From assembly GCF_002506515.1 (NCBI RefSeq), contig NZ_DAXS01000068.1:26552-90551 (forward strand): a stretch of DNA of 64,000 nucleotides, given 5' to 3'. Position 1 is the stretch's first letter. Each line of letters starts with the position of its first letter. This DNA comes from Caldivirga sp. UBA161. Lineage in GTDB: Archaea > Thermoproteota > Thermoprotei > Thermoproteales > Thermocladiaceae. The position numbers and the translations under genes are program-made. The notes under the pieces are model-generated. The model ran no database searches. It had not been told where the DNA came from and was given only the letters and a program-made list of their open reading frames with translations. This document shows, piece by piece, positions 8,487-17,177 of the stretch.

Positions 8487-9023
8487 ATGGTGAGGGGCCT
8501 ATTCATAGGTAGGTTTCAGCCGCCGCATTGGGGCCATATTTGGGCCATTAAGGCTATCCTAAGTGATGTTAATGAAGTCATAGTTGTCTTGGGGTCAGCT
8601 CAATTCAACTATATAGAAAAGGACCCCTTCACTGTTGGGGAGAGGATATGGATGCTTAGGGAAGGGTTAAGGGAGGGTGGAGTTGACCTCAGTAGGGTTA
8701 TAATAGTCCCAGTACCTAATATTGAGAACAATGCCGCTTGGTTAAGCTACATTAAATCCTACTTACCTCCATTTCAAGTAGCCTATACGGGTAATCCATT
8801 TGTAGCCATGCTGCTTAAGGAAGGTGGAGTTGAAGTTAGGCAGCAGCCAATCTTCGATAGAGGTAAGTATGTGTCAAGTAGGATTAGGGAAATGATGATT
8901 AAGGGTGACTCAACCTGGAGGGAACTCGTACCAAGCTCAGTGGCTAAGATAATAGATGAGGTTAAGGGCGTTGAGAGGCTTAGGATCATAATTACTGGTG
9001 AGGCTGAGCCCCATAAATGGTAA
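8487..9023 (+). CDS. nadM: nicotinamide-nucleotide adenylyltransferase (archaeal NadM)
   Basis: It transfers AMP from ATP to NMN to make NAD+. The nucleotidyltransferase motif GRFQPPHWGH is at residues 8-17 and the second motif SSRIREM at 130-136, both as in archaeal NadM. The length of 178 residues is typical. A long A/T-rich TATA element (AAATTTAAATAA) is centred about 27 bases before the ATG, so the gene has its own leaderless promoter even though it follows thiL closely. The pairing fits cofactor metabolism. Confidence 0.95.
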   Translation: MVRGLFIGRFQPPHWGHIWAIKAILSDVNEVIVVLGSAQFNYIEKDPFTVGERIWMLREGLREGGVDLSRVIIVPVPNIENNAAWLSYIKSYLPPFQVAYTGNPFVAMLLKEGGVEVRQQPIFDRGKYVSSRIREMMIKGDSTWRELVPSSVAKIIDEVKGVERLRIIITGEAEPHKW

Positions 9024-9204
9024 TCATGCTACGGCATCTTCATAAATAACCATAGGGCTTAAGTTACAGATAGGGTTAACACCCTAATTAAACATCAACC
9101 TCTCTCAAAATTATTGATCATTGTTAAAGTCTTAACGCATTTGATGAGTGGTTTATTCATGTTCATCGTAATGCATTAATAGGTTAACGTACTCATAAGT
9201 AAGC

Positions 9205-9936
9205 ATGGAGGTGAATATCGTAGGCCTAATAGATAACACGTACTTAAGGCCCTATGGCTCCACGAGGGAGGTTGAGGCCTTGATTGAGGATACTGCCAAG
9301 TATGGTGCGTATTCAATAGTAGTAAACCCAGTATTCCTTCGATACGCCAGGGAATATATGGCGCGTAAGGGCTACAATTTTAAGGTTGCTACAGTTATTG
9401 ACTTCCCATTTGGCACCAACACCACTGAGGCTAGGGTTGATGCCATTAAACACTATTCACAATACGCGGATGAGTTCGATGTAGTAGTGCCAATGGGCCT
9501 TGTTAAGTCTAGGCTATGGAGTGAAGTTGAGTATGATATCGATACCGTAGTTGAGGCTGCGCATAGGGAGGGTAAGGTCATTAAGATAATTGTTGAAGAC
9601 GCCTACACAACAGGGGAGGAGAAGCTTGAATTATATAGGATTGTAATTCAGTCTGGGGCTGATTTCATAAAGACAAGTACGGGATTTGAGGAGCGGGATT
9701 ACGCTGAGAAGCTTGGTAACAGGACTGGTGCTCAGATTGAGAATGTTAGGTTAATGGCAGAGTTATCTAGGAGGTATAATCCTAGGATTGGAATTAAGGT
9801 TGCTGGCGGCATAAGGACATACCAGCAGATCCTTGATTTAATGAGAGCGGCTGAGAGGGAACCTGAACCGAGGAGATTTAGGGTTGGTACTAGCCACATA
9901 ATGAGTATTATTGAAAGTATGAAGAATATTCGTTAG
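9205..9936 (+). CDS. deoC: deoxyribose-phosphate aldolase (DERA)
   Basis: It cleaves 2-deoxyribose 5-phosphate to glyceraldehyde 3-phosphate and acetaldehyde in deoxynucleoside breakdown. The Schiff-base lysine is K156 in KTSTGF. The second catalytic lysine is K198 in GIKVAGG. The N-terminal DNTYLRP replaces the usual DHTLLKP, and the phosphate-binding GTSH is near residue 228. The length of 243 is normal. TTAATAGGTTAA is centred about 25-27 bases upstream of the ATG. No other nucleoside-catabolism gene is adjacent. Confidence 0.93.
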   Translation: MEVNIVGLIDNTYLRPYGSTREVEALIEDTAKYGAYSIVVNPVFLRYAREYMARKGYNFKVATVIDFPFGTNTTEARVDAIKHYSQYADEFDVVVPMGLVKSRLWSEVEYDIDTVVEAAHREGKVIKIIVEDAYTTGEEKLELYRIVIQSGADFIKTSTGFEERDYAEKLGNRTGAQIENVRLMAELSRRYNPRIGIKVAGGIRTYQQILDLMRAAEREPEPRRFRVGTSHIMSIIESMKNIR

Positions 9937-10082
9937 TTAAGTAATTAATCAATATTGGAGGAGAGTATTAATAAGGTGGGAAGTATTCAATTACTGCATG
10001 TAGTCAACGTAGTTCAGTGCGATTAGGGGTTATGTGGGTATTTCAGTAACATTGCTAGTACTGTAGTTCTATGGCATTAAGA

Positions 10083-11861
10083 CTAGGGGGAGATTATGAA
10101 CACTTTTGATATTAGTGGGGATGCTAAGTATATTGCAAGCACTATTGCTGTTATGGCTATTGCATGCTTAAAGCCAGCAGACAGCTCCCCCTCACCTAGT
10201 TTACCCGCTACTAAACCCATTATGAATGAGTCAACAACGGTGGTTAGGGCGAAGCTACCTATAACATAGTTAACGTAGTATTGAGGAATATGCAGGAGGA
10301 CGCTAGATAAGTTAACTACAGTGAATACCATTATTACTAAGGTTAAGGTGAGTATCATTGCCCCAATATAAGGTACGAACCTAAGTGGCTTAAGCCTTGC
10401 AAGTAAGTCGTCGTTAATCCTAATCATTAACGATGAGAATGATGCCAGTGACTCAAGGGTCTCAGGGGTTGCTCCACCGTACTCTATGGACTCAAGCAGC
10501 AGCCATGCGAAAACCCTAGCGTAATAGGATTTTGTCTTATTCATGAATTCCGATAAGACAACCCTAATTGGTATACCGTACCTAATCTGCTTACTAATGT
10601 CCCTAAGGTACCTGGATAAGGCACCATAATCCCTAGTGTCAGCCAGTGTGCTTATAATCTTCTCAGGTGTAAATCCACTCTTACGCAATTCAGTGAAGTC
10701 CCTGAGGAAGTCTGAGAAAGCCCTCTCAAGGCTACGCCTCTCAGCAATAACCCTCTCAGCATATAGGGCTGCTGGGGTGTAGGCTACCACTAGGACAATG
10801 GCCATGTAGGTTGCGAAATCCAGGCTTACTGGCCCCACGCTTATTGAGTAACCTAAGTCACCGTGAAACACGGAACTGTAGCCAATTAGGAGAGCCACCA
10901 TGGCTACCATTGATGATACGCCAACCGCTATGTAAGGCCTAACATCAGTGTACGGTACCCTATATATTGAGACTTCACCAAGGTATATGAAGGCTATTGA
11001 TATTGCTGGGATAACTAATAGGCCGAAGAGTAAATTATTACTGACCGCCTGCTGAAGTGCACCCACTGAATTACCAGTCGGCGTTATTGCTTGGGCTAGG
11101 TAAAGCACGTTGAGGCCTATTAGCAGTATAACACCAGCCCCAATGTATGATTCCATTAGTGTTGATAGGAATTCAGCACCCCTCCTTATTTTATCAAGCG
11201 TATTGTTAACTATTTCATTGAGCCTTATTTCAAGGTAGTGGAGTATGTCTCCCCCAGTCCTAACGTTAGTTACATAACCCATTATTAGGTTTTGAAATAG
11301 GTGGCTTGGCGTACTTAATGCTGCCTCAGTTAAGGCGGTTAACGGATCCATGCCTATTGCCTTATTCTTAACAACAATCTCCCTAGCTATCCTACCTATA
11401 GCCTCAAGTAACTTAATGTTGGCTAACCTCTCTATGGCTGATGTTACGCTTAATCCAGATTGAGAAATCATGGCTAAGTATGCGGCGAAGAAGGGGAGTT
11501 CTGAGTCAACCTTATATTGAAGGTCAGAGAGCTGCATTTTAGGTAACGCCATCATCATTGCGTAAACTATGAAGGGGAGCATAATCATTACTAAGCCTAT
11601 GCCTAGAATTATAATGGACTTAACGGTTAAGCCTACTGCATTCATTATTGCCTCAATGCTAGTGTAGGTTAAGTATAATCCGATTGGTATTGAGAATACT
11701 GCAGTGATTATTGAAGCAAAGAAGACTCTCGCCATGAATCTCTCAGGCAGCATATAAACCTTAGCATTCTTCAGTATCCTCTCAAGCCGTTCCCCCCGCC
11801 TCTTAACATACCAGTTAACTAGTGGTCCAGTAATCATTAATGATAATTCATCAAAGTCCAC
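10083..11861 (-). CDS. tandem T2SF-domain membrane protein (TadC/ArlJ-like pilus assembly platform)
   Basis: 592 residues with two type II secretion F domains. The first is around DSELPFFAAYLAMISQSG (about residue 120). The second is around FSDFLRDFTELRKSGFTPEK (about 385). Hydrophobic segment pairs surround and follow them. The tandem arrangement is the archaeal TadC/ArlJ form, the inner-membrane platform of type IV-like pili or secretion systems. Family knowledge says it works with a VirB11/ArlI-type ATPase and prepilins, but none is nearby here. CTTTATAAGC centred about 24 bases before the start indicates a leaderless monocistronic gene. Confidence 0.85.
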   Translation of the reverse strand: MDFDELSLMITGPLVNWYVKRRGERLERILKNAKVYMLPERFMARVFFASIITAVFSIPIGLYLTYTSIEAIMNAVGLTVKSIIILGIGLVMIMLPFIVYAMMMALPKMQLSDLQYKVDSELPFFAAYLAMISQSGLSVTSAIERLANIKLLEAIGRIAREIVVKNKAIGMDPLTALTEAALSTPSHLFQNLIMGYVTNVRTGGDILHYLEIRLNEIVNNTLDKIRRGAEFLSTLMESYIGAGVILLIGLNVLYLAQAITPTGNSVGALQQAVSNNLLFGLLVIPAISIAFIYLGEVSIYRVPYTDVRPYIAVGVSSMVAMVALLIGYSSVFHGDLGYSISVGPVSLDFATYMAIVLVVAYTPAALYAERVIAERRSLERAFSDFLRDFTELRKSGFTPEKIISTLADTRDYGALSRYLRDISKQIRYGIPIRVVLSEFMNKTKSYYARVFAWLLLESIEYGGATPETLESLASFSSLMIRINDDLLARLKPLRFVPYIGAMILTLTLVIMVFTVVNLSSVLLHIPQYYVNYVIGSFALTTVVDSFIMGLVAGKLGEGELSAGFKHAIAITAIVLAIYLASPLISKVFIISP

Positions 11862-12160
11862 TAGTATTACTCTAGTATTTGCTTATAAAGTTTACTTAAG
11901 AAGTAACCTTCAGGCAGGCATGTGGTTCATATGTATGAGTATGCGCATTCCATTAACTCCTTAATATTGATTTAGTTTTAATGCCCACCACTGAGTGGCG
12001 CTTTATGATTATGCTTAAACTGCCTTAGTAGCCAATCCTATGCCCATCATGGTTTAGGCAATGCCTAAGGGAGCAGCCTTCAAGAAAGTGCACTGGGAAA
12101 TAACTAACAATCCTAATTCTTTAGAGGCAAATTAATTTAATGCTTTACGCTTATACTGCT
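11862..12160. other. 299-base intergenic region between two minus-strand genes
   Basis: It contains the TATA element of the T2SF gene near 11885 and a short perfect hairpin TTAGGC/GCCTAA at 12054-12068 with a 3-base loop. There is also a small palindrome CCACTGAGTGG near 11990. I see no coding frame and no C/D box arrangement on either strand. The hairpin could be a processing or termination structure for the uracil-DNA glycosylase transcript; that is a guess. Confidence 0.35.
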
Positions 12161-12805
12161 TTAACCATTAAGGTAATCTAGGATGCTTGAACCACCCTTA
12201 TTAATACTGAATGCCTTAGCTAAGTCCTCCTTAATCACGCTCCTCACTGACGGATTATATAACGCGGCTGCTGGGTGGTAAGTGGGGTAAACATCTGCAT
12301 TAACTCCAGCAATGTTAATCTTAAATACCTTACCCCTAACTTTAGTTAATTCACTGAAGCTTAAACCGTTGAGGCTAAGTATTACTCTTGTACTATGCCT
12401 GCCTAAGGTTATTATCTTCCTAGGCCTCACCGCTGCTATTTGCCTAATTAAATATGGTTTACAGGCATTAATCTCCTCCTCAGTTGGATCCCTATTATTA
12501 GGTGGCCTACACTTAACAACATTAGTTATATATAAGTTACCCCTACTAATCCCAATCTCATGAAGTAACTCATCAAGTAGCTTCCCAGCAGCACCGACAA
12601 ATGGCCTACCAGTCTCATCCTCAACCCTACCTGGCGCCTCCCCAATTAACATGACCTCAGCCCTTGGATTACCCTCACCAGGCACAGCCTTCTTCCTACT
12701 TAAATATAGGGGGCACTTCCTGCAGCTACTTACCTCAGCATTAATTCTAGCTAGCTCGCTATCTTCCTTATTCTGCTGCTCACTACTATGATTCATAGCA
12801 TCCAC
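12161..12805 (-). CDS. family 4 uracil-DNA glycosylase (4Fe-4S)
   Basis: It removes uracil from DNA, the first step of base-excision repair of deaminated cytosine, which matters at high temperature. Motif A is GEAPG at 55-59 followed by GRPFVGAAG, and motif B is HPAAALYNP at 177-185. The four cysteines expected to hold the 4Fe-4S cluster are C28, C31, C99 and C115 ([20 protein letters not shown]). The length of 214 is typical. CTTAAATAG centred about 29 bases upstream supports the ATG at 12805; a second ATG at residue 4 is possible. Confidence 0.93.
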   Translation of the reverse strand: MDAMNHSSEQQNKEDSELARINAEVSSCRKCPLYLSRKKAVPGEGNPRAEVMLIGEAPGRVEDETGRPFVGAAGKLLDELLHEIGISRGNLYITNVVKCRPPNNRDPTEEEINACKPYLIRQIAAVRPRKIITLGRHSTRVILSLNGLSFSELTKVRGKVFKINIAGVNADVYPTYHPAAALYNPSVRSVIKEDLAKAFSINKGGSSILDYLNG

Positions 12806-12961
12806 AGGACTGGTTAAACCCCACTCCTCCCTATTTAAGGGTTAGAGATACCCACTACACTATTATTCCTTAAATCATTAAGCCTATGCCCTCTTAATGC
12901 TTCTTAATTGAATTATTCTTAAGCATAATTTTTATAAGCATAAGGTATCTATTTAAATCTG

Positions 12962-13714
12962 ATGAGGAGCGTTTGCCCATTGCTTAAAAAGACTGAGGGA
13001 GGCTACATTTGCGGTGCGGTTAATCGCACCGTTAATCCTGAGGCTTGGTACTGCTTCATGGACTACCCATCATGCCCACTATACATTAATTACATTAGGA
13101 GGCAGAAGGGGCAGGAAACCCAAGCTGTAGCTCAGACTCAGCAGGTAACAACGGAGGTTAAGCCAATAGTTACCGTTACCCAGCAGGCGCCAGCTAGGAC
13201 AGCCATTAGTGAACCTGAGGATGAGGCTGTCAGTAAGTTGAGGAGTATACTTGATTCAATGCAGGGAAGGGTTAAATCACTTGATGAGTTGTGGAAGGAT
13301 TATGAGGATAAGGCCAATACCGCCAAGGGTGAGTTGGATAGGAATGAACACTTGATAATGCAGTACATAGCTTCCCTTGAGGGTATTAAGGCTAACCTTG
13401 AGGAATCCATTAAGGAACTTGAGTACAGGAGGAGTGCTGGTATTATTGATGAGGAGTCTTACAGTAAGGCTAAGGAGTATGTAGATAAGAGGCTTAGTAA
13501 TGTCTCCCAGCAGCTCAGTGAGATGAAGGAGATTTTCAATAAGATCCAGGAATCAATACTAACACATTATAAGAGGATTTTATCAGAGAGCACTGAGGCC
13601 GCTAAGGTTAAGTTATCCCTGGCCAAGCTTGAGGAACTTTACAGGACAGGTAAAGTAAGTAAGGAGGTTTATGAGAAGATTAAGGCTCAATTAGCGGTAA
13701 TAGGTGGTCAGTAA
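12962..13714 (+). CDS. Cys4-motif coiled-coil protein, 250 aa
   Basis: I do not recognise a named family. Residues 1-45 hold four cysteines (C5, C17, C31, C38; the last in CPLYI) that could bind zinc or an iron-sulphur cluster. Residues 50-85 form a Gln/Thr/Pro-rich linker. Residues 85-245 are a long coiled coil with charged heptads, including GIIDEESYSKAKEY and a second GKVSKEVYEKIK, a pattern like short SHOCT-type helices. The coiled coil is paralogous to the next gene's, which starts within its stop codon (TAATGG) after a GGTGGT ribosome-binding site. TTTTTATAAGC centred 27 bases upstream of the ATG gives a leaderless start. Confidence 0.75.
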   Translation: MRSVCPLLKKTEGGYICGAVNRTVNPEAWYCFMDYPSCPLYINYIRRQKGQETQAVAQTQQVTTEVKPIVTVTQQAPARTAISEPEDEAVSKLRSILDSMQGRVKSLDELWKDYEDKANTAKGELDRNEHLIMQYIASLEGIKANLEESIKELEYRRSAGIIDEESYSKAKEYVDKRLSNVSQQLSEMKEIFNKIQESILTHYKRILSESTEAAKVKLSLAKLEELYRTGKVSKEVYEKIKAQLAVIGGQ

Positions 13715-14265
13715 TGGAGGAGTACATTAACGTATATAGGGAGTTAATTAAGGTTCTTGAGGAGAGGTTCAACCACTATAAGGAGGGGGTTAAGAGGCTT
13801 GATGAGGCTTGGATTAGTTATAGGAATGCTGTTAATGACCTTAAGAGGGAGTGGGATAGCGAATACCCGCTCATCGAGTCAAGGGTTAATCAGCTTAGAA
13901 ATGGGATAGAGGGGTTGAAGAAGCAGATTGAGGAGGTTGAGGTTAAGAGGGAGATTGGTTTGATTGATGATGAATCATATAATAAGTTGATTAATGAATT
14001 AAACAACGCCATGGGTGAATTGAGTAAAATGTATGATGAAGCTAGGGGATTATTGAATGAGCTTGAAAGCGGCTTGATGAACCATTGGATAAGGTCAATA
14101 GACGTCTCCGCAATATCACAGGACACAGTAGAGAACTTAACTAAGAATCTTGATGAGGCTAAGGCTAATGGGCAGATAAGTGAGGAAACTTACAATAGGC
14201 TTAAGAGGGATCTTAACCTACTCATTAAGGCGCTTCAAGCTTACTCACTGCTGCTGAAGAGTTAA
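13714..14265 (+). CDS. coiled-coil protein, tandem paralogue of the upstream gene without the Cys4 domain
   Basis: 183 residues, almost entirely helical coiled coil. It aligns with the upstream protein's helical part: LDEAWISY matches LDELWKDY, and GLIDDESYNKL matches GIIDEESYSKA. A C-terminal NGQISEETYNRLKRDL matches GKVSKEVYEKIKAQL. The pair is therefore a local duplication in which one copy kept or gained the metal-binding head. The stop and start overlap (TAATG) and a GGTGGT site precedes the ATG, so translation is coupled and the proteins may form a hetero-oligomer. Cellular role unknown. Confidence 0.72.
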   Translation: MEEYINVYRELIKVLEERFNHYKEGVKRLDEAWISYRNAVNDLKREWDSEYPLIESRVNQLRNGIEGLKKQIEEVEVKREIGLIDDESYNKLINELNNAMGELSKMYDEARGLLNELESGLMNHWIRSIDVSAISQDTVENLTKNLDEAKANGQISEETYNRLKRDLNLLIKALQAYSLLLKS

Positions 14266-14287
14266 TGCTAAAAACACTGAGCTAGTA

Positions 14288-15391
14288 ATGGTAAGTATGA
14301 TTATTGAGGATAAGTTAAGCAGAGTAAGGTCCCTTATTAAGGATAAGGGGGCTTCGGCATTAATCCTAACTAACCCAAGTAACATGGGTTACTTACTTGG
14401 CTATGAAGATGGGCTGCTGGCTTACATTGATGATTCGGCAATTAAAGTCATTACCCCATTACTAGACTGGGAGAGGGCTAGGGAGTTAGTTAATGGTAAG
14501 GCTGATGTAGTGGCTTACTCAAGTTATAAATTACCCACGGGGGGTAATGTGATTTGGGGTTCTGATGAATTAATTAAGGTAATTACATCATGGATTAAGC
14601 CAGGCTCAAGCATACTAATTGACGATTCAAGTAAGCAATTCGTTAGGAAAGCTATTGACGCTGTTAATGCTAAGCCCATTGATGCTTCTGCAGATATTCT
14701 TGATGCCAGGTCTGTTAAAACCCCTGAGGAGGTTGAGTTAATTAAGGGGGCAATCAACATAACCCTTAGGGTTTTAAAGGAGTTATATGGGATGAGGATC
14801 ATTGGGATGAGGGAGAGGGATCTAGCCGCATATATTTACCATGGGTTAATAAGCTACGGCGGAGATGAAGTTGCCTTTAATCCAATAGTCGGCTCAGGTC
14901 CAAATGGAGCTAAGCCTCACCATACGCATAGTGATAGGCGTATTGGCATTAATGAAGCTGTGGTAATTGACATTGGCGTACGGTACAGGCTATACTGCTC
15001 AGACTTAACTAGGACTTTAGTGACTGGGCCACTTGAGGGTAAGCTTAAGGATGCTTACAATGCTGTTATTGAAGCCTCAAGGAGGGCGATAAGCGTTGTT
15101 AAACCGGGGGTTAAGGCAAGTGAAGTTGATGCTGCAGCTAGGGAGGTGATTAATGAGTATGGCTTTGCCTGGGGCTTTATACATAGCCTTGGCCATGGAG
15201 TGGGGGTTGAGGTTCATGAGAGGCCAGCGGTTGGGCCTAATAGTAATGACGTGTTGAAGGAAGGTAATGTAATCACCATTGAACCAGGCATCTACATTAA
15301 GGATGTGGGTGGTGTTAGGGTTGAGAACATGATTCTAGTTACTGAGAGTGGTGCAGAGGTTTTAACTAGGGATGAGTACGCCTATGTTTAA
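14288..15391 (+). CDS. M24B metallopeptidase (Xaa-Pro dipeptidase/aminopeptidase)
   Basis: A cytoplasmic creatinase-fold peptidase that releases the residue before proline. The five metal ligands are visible: D228 (VVIDIG), D239 (CSDLTRT), H303 (SLGHGVG), E332 (TIEPGIY) and E346 (RVENMI). The catalytic histidines in HHTHSD (211-214) are also present. An N-terminal creatinase_N domain covers about residues 1-135. The length of 367 fits archaeal prolidases, though PepQ and aminopeptidase P cannot be separated here. It follows the coiled-coil pair by 22 bases and may be cotranscribed. A second in-frame ATG is 9 bases downstream. Confidence 0.9.
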   Translation: MVSMIIEDKLSRVRSLIKDKGASALILTNPSNMGYLLGYEDGLLAYIDDSAIKVITPLLDWERARELVNGKADVVAYSSYKLPTGGNVIWGSDELIKVITSWIKPGSSILIDDSSKQFVRKAIDAVNAKPIDASADILDARSVKTPEEVELIKGAINITLRVLKELYGMRIIGMRERDLAAYIYHGLISYGGDEVAFNPIVGSGPNGAKPHHTHSDRRIGINEAVVIDIGVRYRLYCSDLTRTLVTGPLEGKLKDAYNAVIEASRRAISVVKPGVKASEVDAAAREVINEYGFAWGFIHSLGHGVGVEVHERPAVGPNSNDVLKEGNVITIEPGIYIKDVGGVRVENMILVTESGAEVLTRDEYAYV

Positions 15392-15435
15392 CCATTTAGG
15401 CAAAGCTTATTAACAGCCGTTAATATAGCATATTA

Positions 15436-16500
15436 ATGAGGAGTAATATAAAGGTATCAATAGCAGGTGTGGGTAATTGCGCCTCCGCCTTGGTTCAAGG
15501 TGTCCAATACTATAGGTTAACTAATGATGCGACTGGCGTAACCTTCAAGGAGATCAATGGGTACAGTATTAGTGATATTAAATTCACTGCGGCCTTTGAT
15601 GTTGACGCCAGGAAGGTTGGTAAAGATCTGGCTGATGCAATATTCACTCCTCCAAATAATGCCTTAAAGATAATTGACGTAGATAAGACTGGCGTTATTG
15701 TTAAGCCAGGGCCACTACTGGATGGCATAGCCCCTGAGCTTGCCGGGTCGCACATACCTGTGGTTGAGGCTAAGGTCGATGATGTGGTTAAAGAGCTGGA
15801 ATCCACGAATTCCGAAATCCTAATCAATTACCTGCCTACAGGTGCTCAGAAGGCGTCAGAGGCCTACGCTGAGGCTGCATTAAGAGCCGGTGTAGGCTTT
15901 GTGAATGCCATGCCTTCTCAAATAGCCACTGCGGAGCAGTGGCAGGCTAAGTTCACTAAGGCTGGCTTACCACTACTTGGTGATGATATTCAGAATCAGT
16001 TGGGGGCCACTGTGCTTCATAAAACCATAATGCACCTACTATCATTAAGGGGATTAAAAGTAGTGGGTACGTATCAACTTAACGTTGGTGGAACACCAGA
16101 CTTCCTTAACTTAAATTATAGGAAGGGGCAGAAGGAGAAGACTAAGACTGCTGCAGTTAAGAAGATGGTTAAGGAGCAGGACTTCGACGCCTACATAACG
16201 CCAGTGGCCCACATTGGCTTCCTGGGTGGTAGGAAGAGGGCTCACATGTTTATTGAGGCGCAGGGTTTTGCCGGTGTTCCAGTTAAGATTGAAGTTAGCC
16301 TTGAGGTTCATGATCCATGGAATAACGCTGGCGTTATGGTTGATGTATTAAGGTTAATGAAGGTGGCCTTAGATAGAGGCGTTGCTGGCCCGATATATAG
16401 TGTTGCCGCTTGGGCTTTTAAGAACCCGCCAGTGCATGCGCCACCTGATGAGGCGTACAATTGGTTAATGGAGTTCATTGAAGGTAAGAGGGATAATTGA
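15436..16500 (+). CDS. ino1: myo-inositol-1-phosphate synthase
   Basis: It converts glucose 6-phosphate to L-myo-inositol 1-phosphate using NAD+. In archaea the product feeds archaetidylinositol lipids and, in many hyperthermophiles, the solute di-myo-inositol phosphate. The NAD-binding motif is AGVGNCASALVQG (about residues 10-22). Other conserved pieces are NYLPTG, DDIQNQLGATVLH, NVGGTPDFLNL and EVHDPWNNAG. At 354 residues it is the short archaeal/actinobacterial form. A methyltransferase and a membrane glycosyltransferase follow, which may reflect lipid or cell-surface glycan synthesis. Confidence 0.93.
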   Translation: MRSNIKVSIAGVGNCASALVQGVQYYRLTNDATGVTFKEINGYSISDIKFTAAFDVDARKVGKDLADAIFTPPNNALKIIDVDKTGVIVKPGPLLDGIAPELAGSHIPVVEAKVDDVVKELESTNSEILINYLPTGAQKASEAYAEAALRAGVGFVNAMPSQIATAEQWQAKFTKAGLPLLGDDIQNQLGATVLHKTIMHLLSLRGLKVVGTYQLNVGGTPDFLNLNYRKGQKEKTKTAAVKKMVKEQDFDAYITPVAHIGFLGGRKRAHMFIEAQGFAGVPVKIEVSLEVHDPWNNAGVMVDVLRLMKVALDRGVAGPIYSVAAWAFKNPPVHAPPDEAYNWLMEFIEGKRDN

Positions 16501-16593
16501 ATTACCTATTAAATTAAGGCTCCTTAATATACCCATGATTAAAACCTCATTAATAGGTTAACGCTTAAAAATAATCATAAGCATATTCAACCA

Positions 16594-17115
16594 ATGAACA
16601 GTATGCATGGTGGTGCCGTGGGGTCAACAATAGTGAATTTCATTAAGGGTAATATTAATGCAGGTAGTGTTATTGCTGATATTGGGTGTGGAACAGGTAG
16701 GTTCACTAGTTTAGTAGCACCCATTGCATCACTGGTTTACTGTGTGGATAGTAATGAGGATGCAATTAGTGAGGCTAGGAGGAGCATTAAGTCAAGTAAT
16801 GTAGTTTTCCTAAATGAGAATGCTGATTCATTATCAATACCTGATCATTCCATTGACGTTGTTCTCCTGGCATTCTCATTCCACGATATGGCTAATAGGG
16901 AGGCTGTGGTGAATGAAATTAAGAGGGTAATTAAGCCTGGTGGTAAAGTTATTATTGTTGATTGGGTTAAGGAGAGGACACCAATGGGGCCTCCTGTGGA
17001 TATTAGGTTAAGTGAGGAGGATTATATTAAGGCTTTTAAGGAATTTAAGCCCCTTCAAGTTAGTAAGGTGAGCCAATACCATTATGGGATTGTGCTTAAG
17101 GCCCCTGAAGCTTAA
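16594..17115 (+). CDS. class I SAM-dependent methyltransferase
   Basis: A small (173 aa) Rossmann methyltransferase of the UbiE/type-11 group. The SAM-binding motif I DIGCGTG is at residues 29-35. Motif II ends in CVDSNED (about 51-57). The region SIPDHSIDVVLLAFSFHDM is motif IV, and KPGGKVIIVDW is motif V/VI. The substrate cannot be told from sequence. GCTTAAAAATAA centred about 27 bases before the ATG gives it its own leaderless promoter, 93 bases after ino1. Confidence 0.82.
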   Translation: MNSMHGGAVGSTIVNFIKGNINAGSVIADIGCGTGRFTSLVAPIASLVYCVDSNEDAISEARRSIKSSNVVFLNENADSLSIPDHSIDVVLLAFSFHDMANREAVVNEIKRVIKPGGKVIIVDWVKERTPMGPPVDIRLSEEDYIKAFKEFKPLQVSKVSQYHYGIVLKAPEA

Positions 17116-17177
17116 TTATTAATCTTAATTATTAATGTAGAGAAATATTTATTAAACCTTTAAACGCAAAACTCATA

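Noticed and set aside
9141..9160. TGATGA in the gap before deoC considered as a C box
   Set aside because: No CTGA follows within guide distance on this strand.
12054..12068. TTAGGC-AAT-GCCTAA hairpin
   Set aside because: Too short to support as a terminator or RNA gene by itself; mentioned only within the intergenic entry.
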